The notes under the pieces: model-generated
Database searches by the model: none
Seen by the model: only the letters and a program-made list of their open reading frames with translations
What the model was told of the DNA's origin: nothing
Assembly (NCBI RefSeq): GCF_001540865.1
Contig: NC_033621.1
Span: forward strand, 10,060,832 to 10,124,831
Direction: 5' to 3'
Length of the DNA: 64,000 nt
Origin: Ananas comosus
Taxonomy: Eukaryota; Streptophyta; Magnoliopsida; Poales; Bromeliaceae
Part shown: positions 30,492 through 42,789 of the stretch, piece by piece
Layout of the letters: the number at the start of each line of letters is the position of its first letter
Position numbering within the stretch: the stretch's first letter is position 1
Translations under genes and position numbers: made by a program

Positions 30492-33400
30492 TCATATTGC
30501 TGGATCTTCGAGCATAGCGGTGGATAAGTTGTTGATGCGAGGGTAGATAGCTTTTTCGTCCAGCTGGTTTTGAGCCCATATCAGCATTTTCAGCAAGCTT
30601 GGGAGCTTTGGATCTGCCGCATAACAAGAGTCAGAAGAGGGGGAAAAACAGAAAAGAAAATAAGAAGCATCTTCAAAAGCCACCAATGGCTCTCATTCCC
30701 ACACTGTAAAATCATATAAGATGTATGTAACTGCTAATTTACAGAAACAGAATGCAATATAACTAACTCAAGAACAAAGTCAAATGAAGCGTCCAACTTG
30801 AGAATTTTAACAATAGCATGTCAGAGTTTTATCCTGGTAGCTCACCCTCTCTCTCTCTCTCTACGTATTACTTTTTGGTTATGGACAATAAGCATCACTT
30901 TTGGGAAGTCTTATAATATTCACATATTATTAGGCCTTCTTGCCTTCCATACAATAATCACAATAATTCTTACAGTACTAATTTTATACTTACAGCCGCA
31001 TCAGAATATAGCTCTAATGAGCTGCAGAATCCTCCCTCAAGGAGGTACCCTTTGTGTATACTATTATAAACTGCTACGAGCCAAATACAAAATTAAACTG
31101 TTTGAGGGTACAAAACAGGAAAAAGACCCAGACACACCTAAACTTGACTACAATTAGATCACCACCCAAAACTTTGACAACTGAAATGAATGATAAAACC
31201 ACCACGAAAGATATGCATGGAATAGTCATGAACTTAGCATAAAGAAAGCACACTTCTGAATATTTGCATGTAGACAAGATATGAAGTTGGATTTACAAAA
31301 CTGTGTAAAGAATAGAGAATTTTCTCAACTTTGGAGCCTAAAGAGGCATAAATTTGCCTTTACAACTTAATAAATTGTTTTTCACAAAAAAAATATATGA
31401 GTAATCTGCACCTGGCACAGGGAAAAAAGGAATGCATGCAAGCAATAAAAAAGGCACCTTAGTTGCCATAGTCTATGCTGAAACTTGGGAGGTTTTGCAG
31501 CTATCAATGTTCTAAAAAGCGGTATGCAGTATGCGGAGGCTTTGCAGCAATACCAAATTAGGCGTAATTTTCATGTTTTACACAGCAAGTAGAAACAAAG
31601 GAAGAGAACAATTTTTCACTTAAAAAAGTTTATTTTACACAAACACTAATAGCATTTTTTTTTTCCCTGCTGGGGTGGCAGAAATCTCGATATCCTGCAC
31701 AGCTAAATGTAGTCAGACTGTTACTACATTATTTATAGGTTGAAGTTAGAAATTAGCTGATGCGGAAAAAAAGGGGGTAAATTATCCAAATTGTCTTACT
31801 AGTCATTATAAGTTAGTTACGTCTAGAGATTGAGAATTGATACTAAATAAAACTGTAATTAGATCTGCTAAAAAGCTCTTAAACTGTTGCTTTGATTCCA
31901 ACAATATCGTGTAAGAAAACACCAAAGGGAACAACAGAAAAGTCAAACAGTACAAACCTTTTTCATGACTTTGGCTTGTAAGTATTGCAGCATTCACCTC
32001 GCTTGCAGTCTTCAAGCGCTGTGAGACATCTAAAAGTTCTCCATATGGACAGTTCTTCACGTCCTCAAATGCCAAAAGAGCTACTGTCCTCTCCAACTCC
32101 TCTAAAAAGCTTTGCTGCAGAGACAAAAATTTCAGTTCAAAAGTTGAAAACAAGAATGTTACACCATTACTAGTTACATTCGGATTACAATGAGCAAAAG
32201 GAGAGGGATTAAACAGAAACCACTAAACAGAGAATAAACAAAAGCTGAAAAAGAATAATACATTTTCCTCGCCCCTTGGTGCTAGTTCATCTTGAGCAAA
32301 CTCCAGAGCTTCTTCTACTTTTCCCAATCGAATCAACTCAATCAGTTTCTGCTGCTGTAAATGGAAATATAGCTGTGGATTTGTATCCAGTATCTGCAGA
32401 AGAATTCACGTAGGTTAATAAGGATTCTCAAGTTCATAAATGCATTTTGTTTCTTCTGTGAAATTCTTAAAATAAAAAAATATCATCCTTCTGCTTAAGA
32501 CAATTAAATAGAATTTCTATTCCAATAAGAAATGTTACTCAATCAGCAGAAAAGGTTAGAGAACTAAACCATGAAAACCTGGTTCAACATAATATAAATA
32601 ATTTCCTGTTAGAAAGGAGGAACTCCATGTGACCTTCCCTGGAGCTTTATACGTTGGGACTATGCAACATGAGAATTAGTTAAGGAAAACAGAAGCAATT
32701 ATCAATTAAACAATTCATATGACCATATTTAAACAAACCTATCCCAATAATTCCAAGCTGATTTATATACTGAGATTTTAAGTTAATGTTAAAATCTGGG
32801 ATAATGACAATCCATGCATGTAAACAAGCTATCAATACACCATATCTATTATAAACAAGGATATCCATAAAAATATCAGACAGGAATAAAGGCCAACGGC
32901 CCCTCCCAAACAGCACTCACAAACAACAATGCAGTGCCAAGAAATCTATGTTAGTGAATTTTCATTTGCCTCCTCGAAAACATCATTTTCGAATCATGTT
33001 CCACCAAATCCACAGTACTCAGCAAGCTAAATACTATTCTTTAACAATATCCTTGGTTGTTCTAATGTTGTATCATCACTCTTCACTTAGAAAACAGTAT
33101 AAAAAAAAATAGAAAGAAAAATCTCTCCACTATCGTTGCTTTAGAAGTTATTAAAATAATAATACAACTTTGAAGAAAATATCCTTGATATTTCCCAGCT
33201 TTCTTCAAATCTTAACTCTACTTACATCAATAGATAAACCATCAAGGATTAAAACTCTAACAGGATGAAAAGATAATAATAATACAGAATACCCAAGAAC
33301 AACTATTCTGATGAAATCACAACTACTTAAAAAGGACAAAACCATAATGTATTTTACTCCTAACGTACTAGTACTATGTTCAGGTCAAAAGTATCTAGCG

Positions 33401-34740
33401 ACTCTTTGAATGCCATACAGATCAACATTAAAGAGCAACAGCACAAATTTCCAAAAGTAACACAACTAGAATAGAACATAATATAACATTTACTTCGTCG
33501 ATAACTCACGCCTCTTCACCTAGAACATAAATGTTTAAAGGTATAACATTGCTCAAATTAAACTACTCAGACTGTAAGAAAAGACCAGTCAGCATCCAAA
33601 TGGACCTAATCTAGTAGGGTCTAATAAATTGACTAGGACAATGCTGCATTTTGTTATCAGAAAACCACAAAATTCATTTTCTTTGTCTCTGTTATCAACA
33701 AGATCCCCCACTGAGTATCAAAAGTAGTTTCATTTTATTCACATTCAAAGAGTTAGATCAAGTAAAGAACTAATGGAAGTGAAATTCCTCTTGTGGGTAT
33801 TAAGCAAACAATTCATATACACCCTAACATTTCCCCCTCTCCGCCACACACAAAACCCCATTTTTCTCCTCATGAGTAAAGACTAAATTGCAATCCAATC
33901 TCCCTAGGTAATAATTTTGTTTTTTTATCTTCAACTCTCGAGCATAGTTTGGAAATTTGTTGCCCGAATTCCAAAAGCACTCGTTTAGAGGCCTCAGAGG
34001 GGCCAAGATATCCGAAAGCACTTTATGGGAACAGCTCAACAGCCACCGAAGAAGCATTTGCCGAATGCTTCTCCAGTGGCAGTACCCACAGCATTTTGAA
34101 GCATTGCAGGAGGGAAGTTCTCCCGCGCATTTGGATTTCCCGAACACTCTAAAGCATCAAAGTGGGAGCGTTCTAATAACGCATTCTCCAACTTACAATG
34201 CAACATGCTATATCATCCTCATTTACAAGAATATATACTGCAAAGCAGGTATTAATCATGCCAATCAAGTATGGAATCAACACAATACCTCAGGGTTCAA
34301 ATCGTTGACTTTCTCGATCGCATCCTGAACATTTCCCGACTGCACCGCCTTCTTCACCGCCATCCGATCCGTTATCGTCGCAAGATCGATATCCGCTGAT
34401 CCACCACAACAATAAAATCACCAAAAAATCCCAAACAAGAAAAAAAAATTAGAAATCGACATGAAAAAGAAAAAGAAAAAGAAAGTACGCTCGGTGCCGG
34501 ATTCGATGCGGAACTTCTCGGCCGCCTCGACGTAGCCCTCGGTGACGAGGAAGTTCATGACGAGCTTGTTCATGAACTCCTTCTTGATCTTGACGTCCCG
34601 GAGCTTCCTCTCCCACTCCTCCCTCGTGATCACCTTCTTCGACGTCGACTACACCAAGAAGGATCCCCCAATGCTCATCGATTCACCATTAGAGCAAGAG
34701 AAAAAGAGAGAAAGAGAGAGATGTAGAGAGAGATTACCAT
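30492..34740 (-). CDS. GID8: GID8 homologue, LisH-CTLH-CRA subunit of the GID/CTLH ubiquitin ligase
   Basis: Six exons on the minus strand: 34738-34740 (ATG only), 34489-34648, 34289-34395, 32262-32393, 31958-32114 and 30492-30613 (stop 30492-30494). They join to 226 aa with GT-AG introns and consistent phases. The product begins [17 protein letters not shown]. LisH is about residues 26-58 ([20 protein letters not shown]), followed by CTLH (about 64-121, [17 protein letters not shown]) and CRA to the C terminus ([32 protein letters not shown]). Length and sequence fit plant and animal GID8 (TWA1), a scaffold subunit of a multi-subunit E3 ligase in the cytosol and nucleus. Introns 1-5 are 89, 93, 1893, 147 and 1344 bp. 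An in-frame upstream ATG could add 16 residues; family comparison favours the inner one. No lesion is visible. Confidence 0.95.
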
Positions 34741-34960
34741 TGATTCGTTCGATTCGAGTTGCCCTAGAACGATCCAGGAGAGGGACATCAAAGAGGATCA
34801 CTGCGGCCCCGCCGAGTCCATGGGGGAGACGAAGAGATCTCCACAGAGGATCGGGGGAGGGAGGGAGAGAGAGAGAGAGAGAGATGGATCGAAGAAGAAG
34901 AAGAGGAAGAAGAAGATGATGAAACCCTAGAAGGGAAAAGAGACGAAAGAACCAGAGGGT
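34741..34960 (-). promoter_or_regulatory. GID8 5' leader and core promoter region
   Basis: Read on the minus strand, a CT-rich leader precedes the start codon. A telo-box-like CTAGGGTTT (plus-strand AAACCCTA at 34922-34929) is typical of housekeeping plant promoters and leaders. A 7-codon upstream ORF starts at the ATG of CCCATGGACTCG and stops at TGA before the main start. A second upstream ATG (GATGTCCCTCTCC) is in frame with the main ORF. Confidence 0.6.
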
Positions 34961-36703
34961 AAATTGCACTAACGATCCCTAACCTTTTAGATATTGTTAC
35001 TTTCGTTCTAAAATATTTAGCATATAACTTGTAAACTTAATATTTTATACCCTACACTCTTGACATATTTTATTTTAGTCCTTTATACTAAATTCTGTGC
35101 AACTTCTGTTTTGGGCCTAAAATTTTATAGCTTTTAAATTAAAACATAAATTTTGACCAACTTTCAATTTGGTACTTGTACATACACTTAACTTTAATTA
35201 ACTATAATTTTTGGCTTGAATTTTATAAATTGTTTTGAGCTAGATTTCGTAATGTAATTTAGTCGGCTAAATATGAACGTATTATTGATATGTAAGTAAT
35301 ATGACATTTTAATAGCATTTGGAATGGTGCAAAGCTTGACGAGACTGTGGAATAACTACTGGACGCCCCAATCAGTAATCTGGCTGCTTCTTGCTTTTGT
35401 CAGTATCTTTTCTGACTCTTTTTCTTGTACTTTCTATTGTTTCATTTACTTTTCTCCTCAATCTCTCCTTTTTTCTTTTTTTTTTTTTATCTGGGCACTA
35501 TTTACCCTATCAATGTAGCTTAGTTAATGTTCCTACTGAATAAATGTAGCGCGCTATTCTTCTCTCTCAAAAAAAAAAGAAAAAAATCAAATCATTATCG
35601 TTGAATTCAAGTCAGTTAGTTTTAAAAGGCTATAATAAAGTAGTAGAATCATTATAAACTCCTATGTGAAAAGAACACCAGATTATCATAGATTAGAAGG
35701 TATTCTTACTTCAATAATTGATTTATATTGATGACCAATTAATTAGAATATATGAATTCTTAATAACCCTCTAACCTAAGTGAAACGATAAGTTAGTTAC
35801 AAACTTGTCATTGCAAATAAAAAGTATACAATATTTTTGAAATATTACAAACCTCGAACTAAACAGCCCTCTTTCGTCGTATTATCAATCATAATGCCGG
35901 TACATAACTTCCATATTAGTAAGGTAGTAACATTTAGTCAATTAAATTATGTTGTAAGATTTGATTACAATAATTTAGAAAGTTTGATCAAAAAATTATG
36001 ACAATTTAAATTTTTAGCAAAGTGCCACACAACTCATAGTTTGAGGACCAAAAGCATAATATTTAGCCTGAGTTTAATATTTTAGATTCTAAACTGTTAT
36101 ATCTATTTGAGCAATGCCACTTGTATACTCAAAAGTCAGTGTAAGTCTCTCATCTCATCTGTCCATAAATCAATTTTATCACCCTAGTCTTACTGCAATT
36201 TCTTTTTTCTTTTCTTTTTTTTTAATACTGAGAAGGCATAAGTAAATCCTAAAACTCTCATAAGTGTTTCAACAATGCTACATGTACACTCAAAAATCAA
36301 TATAAATTTTACATTTATCTATTCAATAATCAATTTTATCACACTTGTTTTATCACAATCCTTCTTGTTTTTAATTTTGGAAACTCAAAAAAGTTGCTCT
36401 AAACCTTGGATCAATGGGCTAGTTGATTTACACCCCTTCTTAGGAGTATAGTTAGCATTTATCTACATCTACATGTTTCACTTGTACTTACATATCTTAG
36501 AAAAGTTATCACCTACACCCAGATATTTCTAGATTCATACTATTTGAATTTGGCCTTTCTTTTTTATATTTAAAAATTTGGTCATTAAAATAATTGTCTG
36601 AGACAGACAAAGGACTGATAAATTCAGGGTTAGGGATATTTCTGATAATGTTAAATTAAGAACTAGCAGAACTTACACAAGTTTGACTACTAATGTGCGG
36701 GGT
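34961..36703. other. Intergenic DNA with decayed MITE halves and a SINE tail
   Basis: GGTAAATTGCACTAACGATCCC at about 34959 resembles the left end of the TIR element at 63221, and 35900-36070 resembles its right half (CAATTAAATTA...GTTTGAGGACCAAAAGCA). A SINE 3' tail (GAATAAATGTAGCGCGCTATTCTTCTCTCTC plus A run) lies near 35538-35590. CATG/CACTCAAAA.TCA.TATAA words recur near 36110-36200 and 36270-36360, a diverged direct duplication. No gene. Confidence 0.5.
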
Positions 36704-37275
36704 TAGACCTGGTAAACGGATGAGTTAAATAACCCGCAGGCAAATCACTATATCCATTGATTATATAAGTATGAATAAAATTTACCTATAAAATTTTAGA
36801 TAATCAACATCTTTATCTATACCTGTCCACAGGCGGGCAAATGGGTATGCAGTTTACTTGCAAGTTTTTTTTTTTTTTTTCTTTACTCTTATATTTTTCA
36901 AACGCAAAACACATATATAAAATTTTTAAAAGCATAATGTAACTTTTTGTTTGAAATATCATAATATACAATAAATAATATAAAATTTTAAAGCGCATAA
37001 ATTATATAGTATAAAAATATTTTATCATTCCAATTTTTTATGATACAAAATTAATAAAGTTTTTATCATTATAGAGTCAATATCATATAGATTATAAAAA
37101 ATATATATATGCGGATACCAGTAGGTCTCCATGGGTTGCCCAAAATACCCACCACTTAACAGGTGCCCACCTGTTTAACGCAAAATTGTTTGGTTAAAAA
37201 AAACTATATCCGTACCTGCAAATTTGCGGGTAATCCGTAGGTACCCGCGGGAATGAGTAGAGTTTGTCAGGTCTA
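36704..37275. mobile_element. hAT-like MITE, degraded
   Basis: The ends TAGACCTGGTAAACGG and GTTTGTCAGGTCTA are imperfect inverted repeats. The interior alternates AT-rich DNA with ACCCG/CGGGTA words (GCGGGTAATCCGTAGGTACC), resembling the better preserved hAT MITE at 40445. The flanking 8-mers do not match well (TGCGGGGT and GATGTGGT). Confidence 0.5.
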
Positions 37276-38066
37276 GATGTGGTAGCTTGCATTTAGGGAA
37301 TTAGATTCCTAATTTTAAGATATTGGTCAGAAAATATTTAGTGCGGTGCATGAGATTTAGCCTTTGCACCTGGTACAGGAAATAACTGTGTGTACTGGAG
37401 AGGATGCCTCTCCAGTAGGGCCCAGTTGTTTGTAAAATCTCTAATGCATGACCCATTCACAGCCCATAAACATTTTAAGCAATATTGGATCCAGCTAACA
37501 AATTGGCCCGCGTCAAATCGGCGAGTCAGCACCATTTTGGTATGTGTTATTTCTCACCAGATATTTTTTTATCGTATCTTTTAATCAAACGTTAATAAGT
37601 AAAAAAATTTTAGTTATTTATGAAAAGATATATATATATATATATATTTTTTTACTTTAAAGATAGTTATTGGAATTTGAATGAAAAGACATGTCTTTTT
37701 ATATTTGAAGAGACACTTCTCAATACTTATCATTCTCTGCGACATATGAGAGTATGTGAGAGAGATAATAACTATTTATATATTTGAGTAATTTTTTGGT
37801 TAATATATTGTTTCTAATATGATTAAGTAAGAGTCGTGAGGACCTATAATAATGTGCCAGTTGAAAATCCCTGATAAATCTGTGCATGGTTCTTATCATT
37901 CTCTGTGGCATGGACGCTGCACATGAGGGTTCAAAACTATTTTTCAGAAACATAAATCCGAATCATCTATATATATTAGGGCTATTTATTATTCTTGTTC
38001 ATATATATTAATTAGTTATTTACTGATTATAAAATTAAACCTTTTAATGTATAATAAAATTAAATC
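37276..38066. other. Intergenic DNA, no gene seen
   Basis: Contains a (TA)n stretch near 37629-37649 and a small hairpin GGAGAGGATGCCTCTCC near 37398. TTATCATTCTCTG.G.CAT is repeated at about 37727 and 37894. Nothing coding. Confidence 0.5.
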
Positions 38067-39671
38067 TTTTAATCCGACTATAATATTTTGGGCGGTAATT
38101 AAGCACAGGATGATATGGGTGATCACCTTAGGAAGCGGGGCGACACAGTTAATATAAGAGTCGATCACTAATCAGAAGTGAGAGATGAGTCTGAGCTACG
38201 CTAGGTTCTAGCAGGTAGAGCGTGGCTCTCTGGCCGACGACCATTATGGGTAGAGCGTGGTTTTTCACAAAGTCAGTTAAGATTAGCAAGACGAATCTCA
38301 CATCGCTTGATACTTGTGAGTATGCTTGAACCTGATGAGAATGTCAAAGTTTAAATAGATGAGGAATATGACACTCCTATGATTTATAATAGTCTATATA
38401 TAAAATATAGTATGATTAAATTTCTTAACCCAACTATAATATTTTGAGCAGTGGCTAGACTTAAAAGATTAAGAGGATTTATAGGCTAGGACTTGAGTAA
38501 TTCTAGAATAGGTGATGTGTGACCCCAGTTAGTCCTATATATAAAATTAATATAATACGGCTAAAACTCTTAACTCGGTTATAGCATTTTGAGCAATGTT
38601 TAAACCCAAGAGGTTAAGAGAGTTAAGAGTGCTAGGACTAAAGTAATCATAGGATGGGTGACCCCCTGGAATGTGGGGCGTCAAAATTGATATCAGAGCC
38701 CATTACCAATTAGAAATGTGAAATGAGTTTCGACTGAGTTAGAATTATACAGTAGGTATGCTAATGACTGTTGTGAGTAGAACGCGGCTCCCTAATAAGT
38801 TCAGTTAAGGTTGGCGAGACGAGTCTCACATCGCCTGATACTTGTGAGTATCAGCTTGACGAGGACATCAGAGCTTAAATGTGGGGAGAATGTGAGATCT
38901 TGGTAGTTCTATATATAAGATATAATAAAACTAAAACTTTTAACCCGACTATAGCATGTTGGGCGGAGGTTAGGTCCAAGAGGTTAAGAAGATTAAGCAT
39001 GCTAGAACTGAAATAGTTCTAGGATATGTGACCCCTTAAGAAATGGGGCGAGTTGATTAAGGCCAGTGAGACAAGTCTCACATTGCCAGATAGTTGTGAG
39101 TTTCTGAACCCAGCTATAATATTTTGGGCAGTGGGTAGGCTCAAAAGGTTAAGAGATTTAAGCGTGTTAGGAGTAGAGTAGTCCTAGGATGGATGACCCC
39201 TCTGAAAAGTGGGGCGTCATAATTAGTATTAGAGATCATTATCAGCGAAAGTGTAAGATGGGTTTCAGCTGAGCTAGTTTATATAGCGGGGGGAGAGAGG
39301 CTCACATGCTAATGACAGTTGTGAGTAGAGTGTGGCTTTCCCACAAGGTTGGTTAGGGCTAGTGAGACGAGTCTCACATTGCTTGATATTTGTGAGTCTG
39401 AGTATGACGAGGAGGACGTCAGGGCTTAAAAGGGAGGAGAATGTGAGATTCCAGGTAGTCCTATATATAAAATATAATACAGCTAAAATTTTTAACCTGA
39501 TTATAGCATTTTGAACGGTGATTAGGCTCAAGAGATTAAGAGAGTTAAATATGTTAGGACTAGAATAGTTCTGAGATGGATGATTCCCTGGGCTTTAGTT
39601 TTAGGATGGATGACTCCTTAGTTAGTGGGGCATCACAAGTGACCCAGGAAGAGGGGCATCACAGGTTCCAC
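38067..39671 (+). mobile_element. Tandem array of Cassandra-type (5S-derived) TRIM elements
   Basis: Six LTR-like blocks carrying the 5S-derived segment are at about 38067-38147, 38371-38513, 38518-38683, 38891-39051, 39107-39219 and 39442-39636. Best conserved is 38518-38683: TGTGACCCCAG..., GTTAAGAG.GTGCTAGGAC, TAGGATGGGTGACCCCCTGG, ending GGGGCGTCA. It is followed by TTGATATCAGAGCC (38687-38700), the initiator-Met primer binding site with one change. Internal segments of about 210-230 bp (...GAGACGAGTCTCACATCGCCTGATACTTGTGAG..., ending GGGGAGAATG before the next LTR) lie between blocks. No protein is encoded. The LTR-internal-LTR-internal order, and one LTR directly abutting another at 38514-38518, point to unequal recombination between copies. 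Confidence 0.85.
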
Positions 39672-40444
39672 GTACTTTGTTACTTTATACTAACTGTACA
39701 TATTATAAATCTAAACATAACCTTCTAGTGAAGCAATATTTTTGCCTTAGATGTGAAATCTTGTAAGAATAATTAATGGTGCAATTATGTTGTTATAATT
39801 GATTGAATAAATTATATTTCTAATTGGATTATTGCCTGTTAATTTGTGGATAGTTTTGAATTTTCGATTGTTGAAAGTAACTGATCTTTTTAATATTAAC
39901 CACTAGTGGTCGAATATATATAAATATTTCAGTGTTGCTCTATAGCTGGATTTTTTTATTAATTTTTATTAATTTTATTTTCTAATATAAAAAATAAGAG
40001 TTGAAAAATTTTATCTATTTAATTTTATCTGAAAATCAATATTTTATAATTTATAATTACGTGTGATACTAGAATTATAATATATAGATATTTTTCTACA
40101 TAATAAGCTAAAAAATAATTAAATATTTATGATGTCATATTGATATTTATTACTCATTCAACTAATGGTCGAACTACAGGTTAAACCAATAACCCTTAGC
40201 CCAATAATATTTTCGGATCGCTCTTGGCCTTGATTTTTAAACATTGGTCTCATGAAGCAAAAGCATGACAGTTGATAAAAGAGGGTGGACTAAAAAAACA
40301 AACAAATAAATAAATAACAACAACAATATGAGATTATTGATATTTAAAAAAAAAAAAACTAATTCTTGAGGAAGTTTTTTTTTTTAATCATTAATGGTTA
40401 ATTTACTATAAATTCCAACTAACTAATTATCTATCCGTCGCATC
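39672..40444. other. AT-rich intergenic DNA
   Basis: No repeat boundary or gene recognised. Ends in the GTCGCATC target duplication of the following MITE. Confidence 0.5.
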
Positions 40445-40882
40445 TAGGGATGTCAACGGGTCGGATTTGGGTCGGGTTTTTAAAAACTCGAACCCGAACC
40501 CGAAAACCAAATTAAAATCCGTACCCGGATCCGAACCCGGCGGGTTTTAAAAATTTATACCCATATCCGTACCCGACCAAAAACCCGAAACCCGAACCCG
40601 ATGGGTTTTAAAAATCTATACCGTTCAATGAAAATCTAAGAGATAAAAATTATTAAATATTTTATATATTATATAAATAAATAAAGATAAATTTATGTAT
40701 ATATATAATTTATTCGGGTTCGGGTCGGGTAAATATAAAATCCATGCACGTATCCATATCCGTCGGGTTTTTATTTTTTATACCCATAACTGAATCCATA
40801 CCCGTTTAGCTCGGATAAACCCGCCCCGTTCGGGTTCGGATTCGGATAATATTTCGGATATCCATATCCATTGACATCCCTA
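40445..40882. mobile_element. hAT-type MITE with perfect 8-bp target duplication
   Basis: Terminal inverted repeats TAGGGATGTCAA / TTGACATCCCTA are flanked by GTCGCATC at 40437-40444 and again at 40883-40890. An 8-bp duplication and a TAGGG-type terminus fit the hAT superfamily. The interior is dominated by ACCCG/CGGGT words in both orientations (CGAACCCGAAAACC, TTCGGGTTCGGGTCGGG). Non-coding, 438 bp. Confidence 0.9.
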
Positions 40883-40890
40883 GTCGCATC

Positions 40891-41820
40891 GCATAAGTTG
40901 TTACACTAGTCTATATAATAATATCATATTAAGAGAAAATTTCTTTCACTATAATTAATGCATAGATAACAATGCCCTATTTGCAGTTCCTAAATTTAAG
41001 TCCCATTTAATTAGGTGCATGAATGGTCACAATTTTTAGAAGGTCTAGAAATTAAGAATAAAATTCAAAGAAATTAAGTGTAAAATTCAAACTAAAGTTA
41101 CTCTAGAAGGTACAAAAAAAAGGTTAGACCTTGAATAGGGGGCCAATATTATGTGCTTTCTTTTTCAAAGCTTAAAGGGTCCAAGCCACATGACAACTCA
41201 CAAAGGAAGGTCATTACCATGTGGGTAGAGGATTCACAAGAGAGCTAACATGCAATGGGTCTTAATTAAAATAATAATAATAATATCTAAAAATATCCTT
41301 CAAATGTCAAAAATATATAATATATTTCTGATTGATCAAAATACTCTTATTGATTTTTAAAAAAATTTTCAAATATTTTCAAATTTCTAGGATTTACTAA
41401 TAAAATTTTAGGGCTTAAAAGGGTACATTTGCCGACATGTGGTTTAGTTTATTTTTATTTTGTAATTCTGTGAGAAGTTGCACTCAACTACGCTATAGTT
41501 TAGCTTATTTTTTTACTTTGCCATCCCGATTCACAAAATTGCACTTAACTACTATATGATTCTCAAAAAAAATTTCTTTGTTACCCTATTTAATAGTAGA
41601 TCTTTTCTATATAAAAATAGAGAAAAATTATATGATAATTAAGTATACTTTTTAAATCATAGAATAACAAAATAAAAATGAGCTAAAACATAAGGGGGTA
41701 AATTAAAATTTATCCTAAAATTATAAAAAGGAAATTAGCTTCATACTCTTTTAGACTCATGTAAACTTTTTACAACACGTGAACATGTGGTTGTGTTTCA
41801 TAAATAAAAATAAAAATTGC
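40891..41820. other. AT-rich intergenic DNA, no gene seen
   Basis: Positions 41415-41720 hold an imperfect inverted element (GGTACATTTGCCGACATGTGGTTTAG..., ending ATAAGGGGGTAAATTAAAATTTATCC). No reading frame of note. Confidence 0.5.
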
Positions 41821-41990
41821 TACCGACCGTCCCTAAAGCAAGTGGCAAAGGGCTTGGTGATTGGTACTCGAGACCCAAGTTCGACTTTTAGTTGATTCAT
41901 ATTTCCAGCGTAATTTATTTCTAAATGAAATAAACGAAGCAGGTAGCGCGCTACCTCTCTTTCAAAAAAAAGAAAAAAGAAAAAAGAAAA
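41821..41990 (+). mobile_element. tRNA-derived SINE, full-length-like copy
   Basis: TACCGACCGTCCCTAAAGCAAGTGGC (A-box-like) is followed by a B-box-like AAGTTCGACTT, then TAGTTGATTCATATTTCCAGC, AAATGAAATAAACGAAGC, GGTAGCGCGCTACC and an A-rich tail. It matches the copy at 60269. A possible 7-bp target duplication AAAATTG lies at 41813-41819 and 41987-41993, partly ambiguous because of the A tail. Confidence 0.75.
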
Positions 41991-42308
41991 TTGTTGGTAG
42001 TATTTTATTTGCATCGTTTGGTGTGTCTTGAAGCTTTTGCAAAAGTATTGAAAGTACTTACCGTTTCGATTGAATTGCTAAGACCGCTTCTGCATTCCAC
42101 CCTACGCATGAATTCTTCCTTGCGTAAAATGATAGATATATTAATTAGTTTCAATTCTACATTGAGGCTCAAAATTTTTGGATGAATCACTTTTCTTCAC
42201 TGAAGCTAACAAAGTTGATAGTTTACTGGACAATTTATTCAATTTATGCTGTTCCGCTCGATTAAATGTAGCAATTGTTGTTTGCTTTCGTAGAGGTAAT
42301 TGAGACAC
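41991..42308. other. Intergenic DNA, nothing recognised
   Basis: A 64-codon frame on the plus strand (41991-42185) and its antisense have no recognisable domain. Confidence 0.4.
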
Positions 42309-42789
42309 CACTACAATAGAATTAGATTATATCGACACATTTTTGGATCGCTTTTGTGTAAGTGTACCATTTATATCAAAACTTTTAAAAATATATATAT
42401 TAAGGCCTAAATATAAAGCCTAATTCAATCAAAAATAAAAAATTTCTCTACTCAACCGACCACACCCAGCCCACTCGACCCGATTACAAAGAAAAAAAAA
42501 GAAGAAGAAAAATTGATCATCTTTTCCCTTTCTCCTCCTTCGCCACCGCAACTGACGAGATAGAGTTCCAGCGGCTGGAGTTCGGCCGCGAGGATCTCGT
42601 AGGGACTGTACAGGTTTATGATCGCCACACATCCCTCCGCCATAAATTACTGGAGGAATCGGTGCCAAATATCAAAGCGGCCCCACATATAGCAACACTT
42701 TAAAAAGTGTAAGTAATTTAGCCAGCAGTACATTTTTTGACCTGTACCAACATATAAAAGTATCGCTATACACTATTTTTGTTGTAGTG
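42309..42789. mobile_element. CACTA-type MITE, copy 1
   Basis: It starts CACTACAATAGAATTAG and ends TTTTTGTTGTAGTG, the CACTA...TAGTG termini. Interior words (AAATATAAAGCC, CTACTCAACC.ACCACACCCAG, CGACCCGATTACAAA) match 59289-59796. Flanking triplets (CAC and AGT) differ, so the target duplication is not preserved. Confidence 0.75.

Noticed and set aside
33824..34328. ORFs on both strands in GID8 intron 3
   Set aside because: Moderately GC-rich intronic segment without domain or splice context; likely an old insertion.
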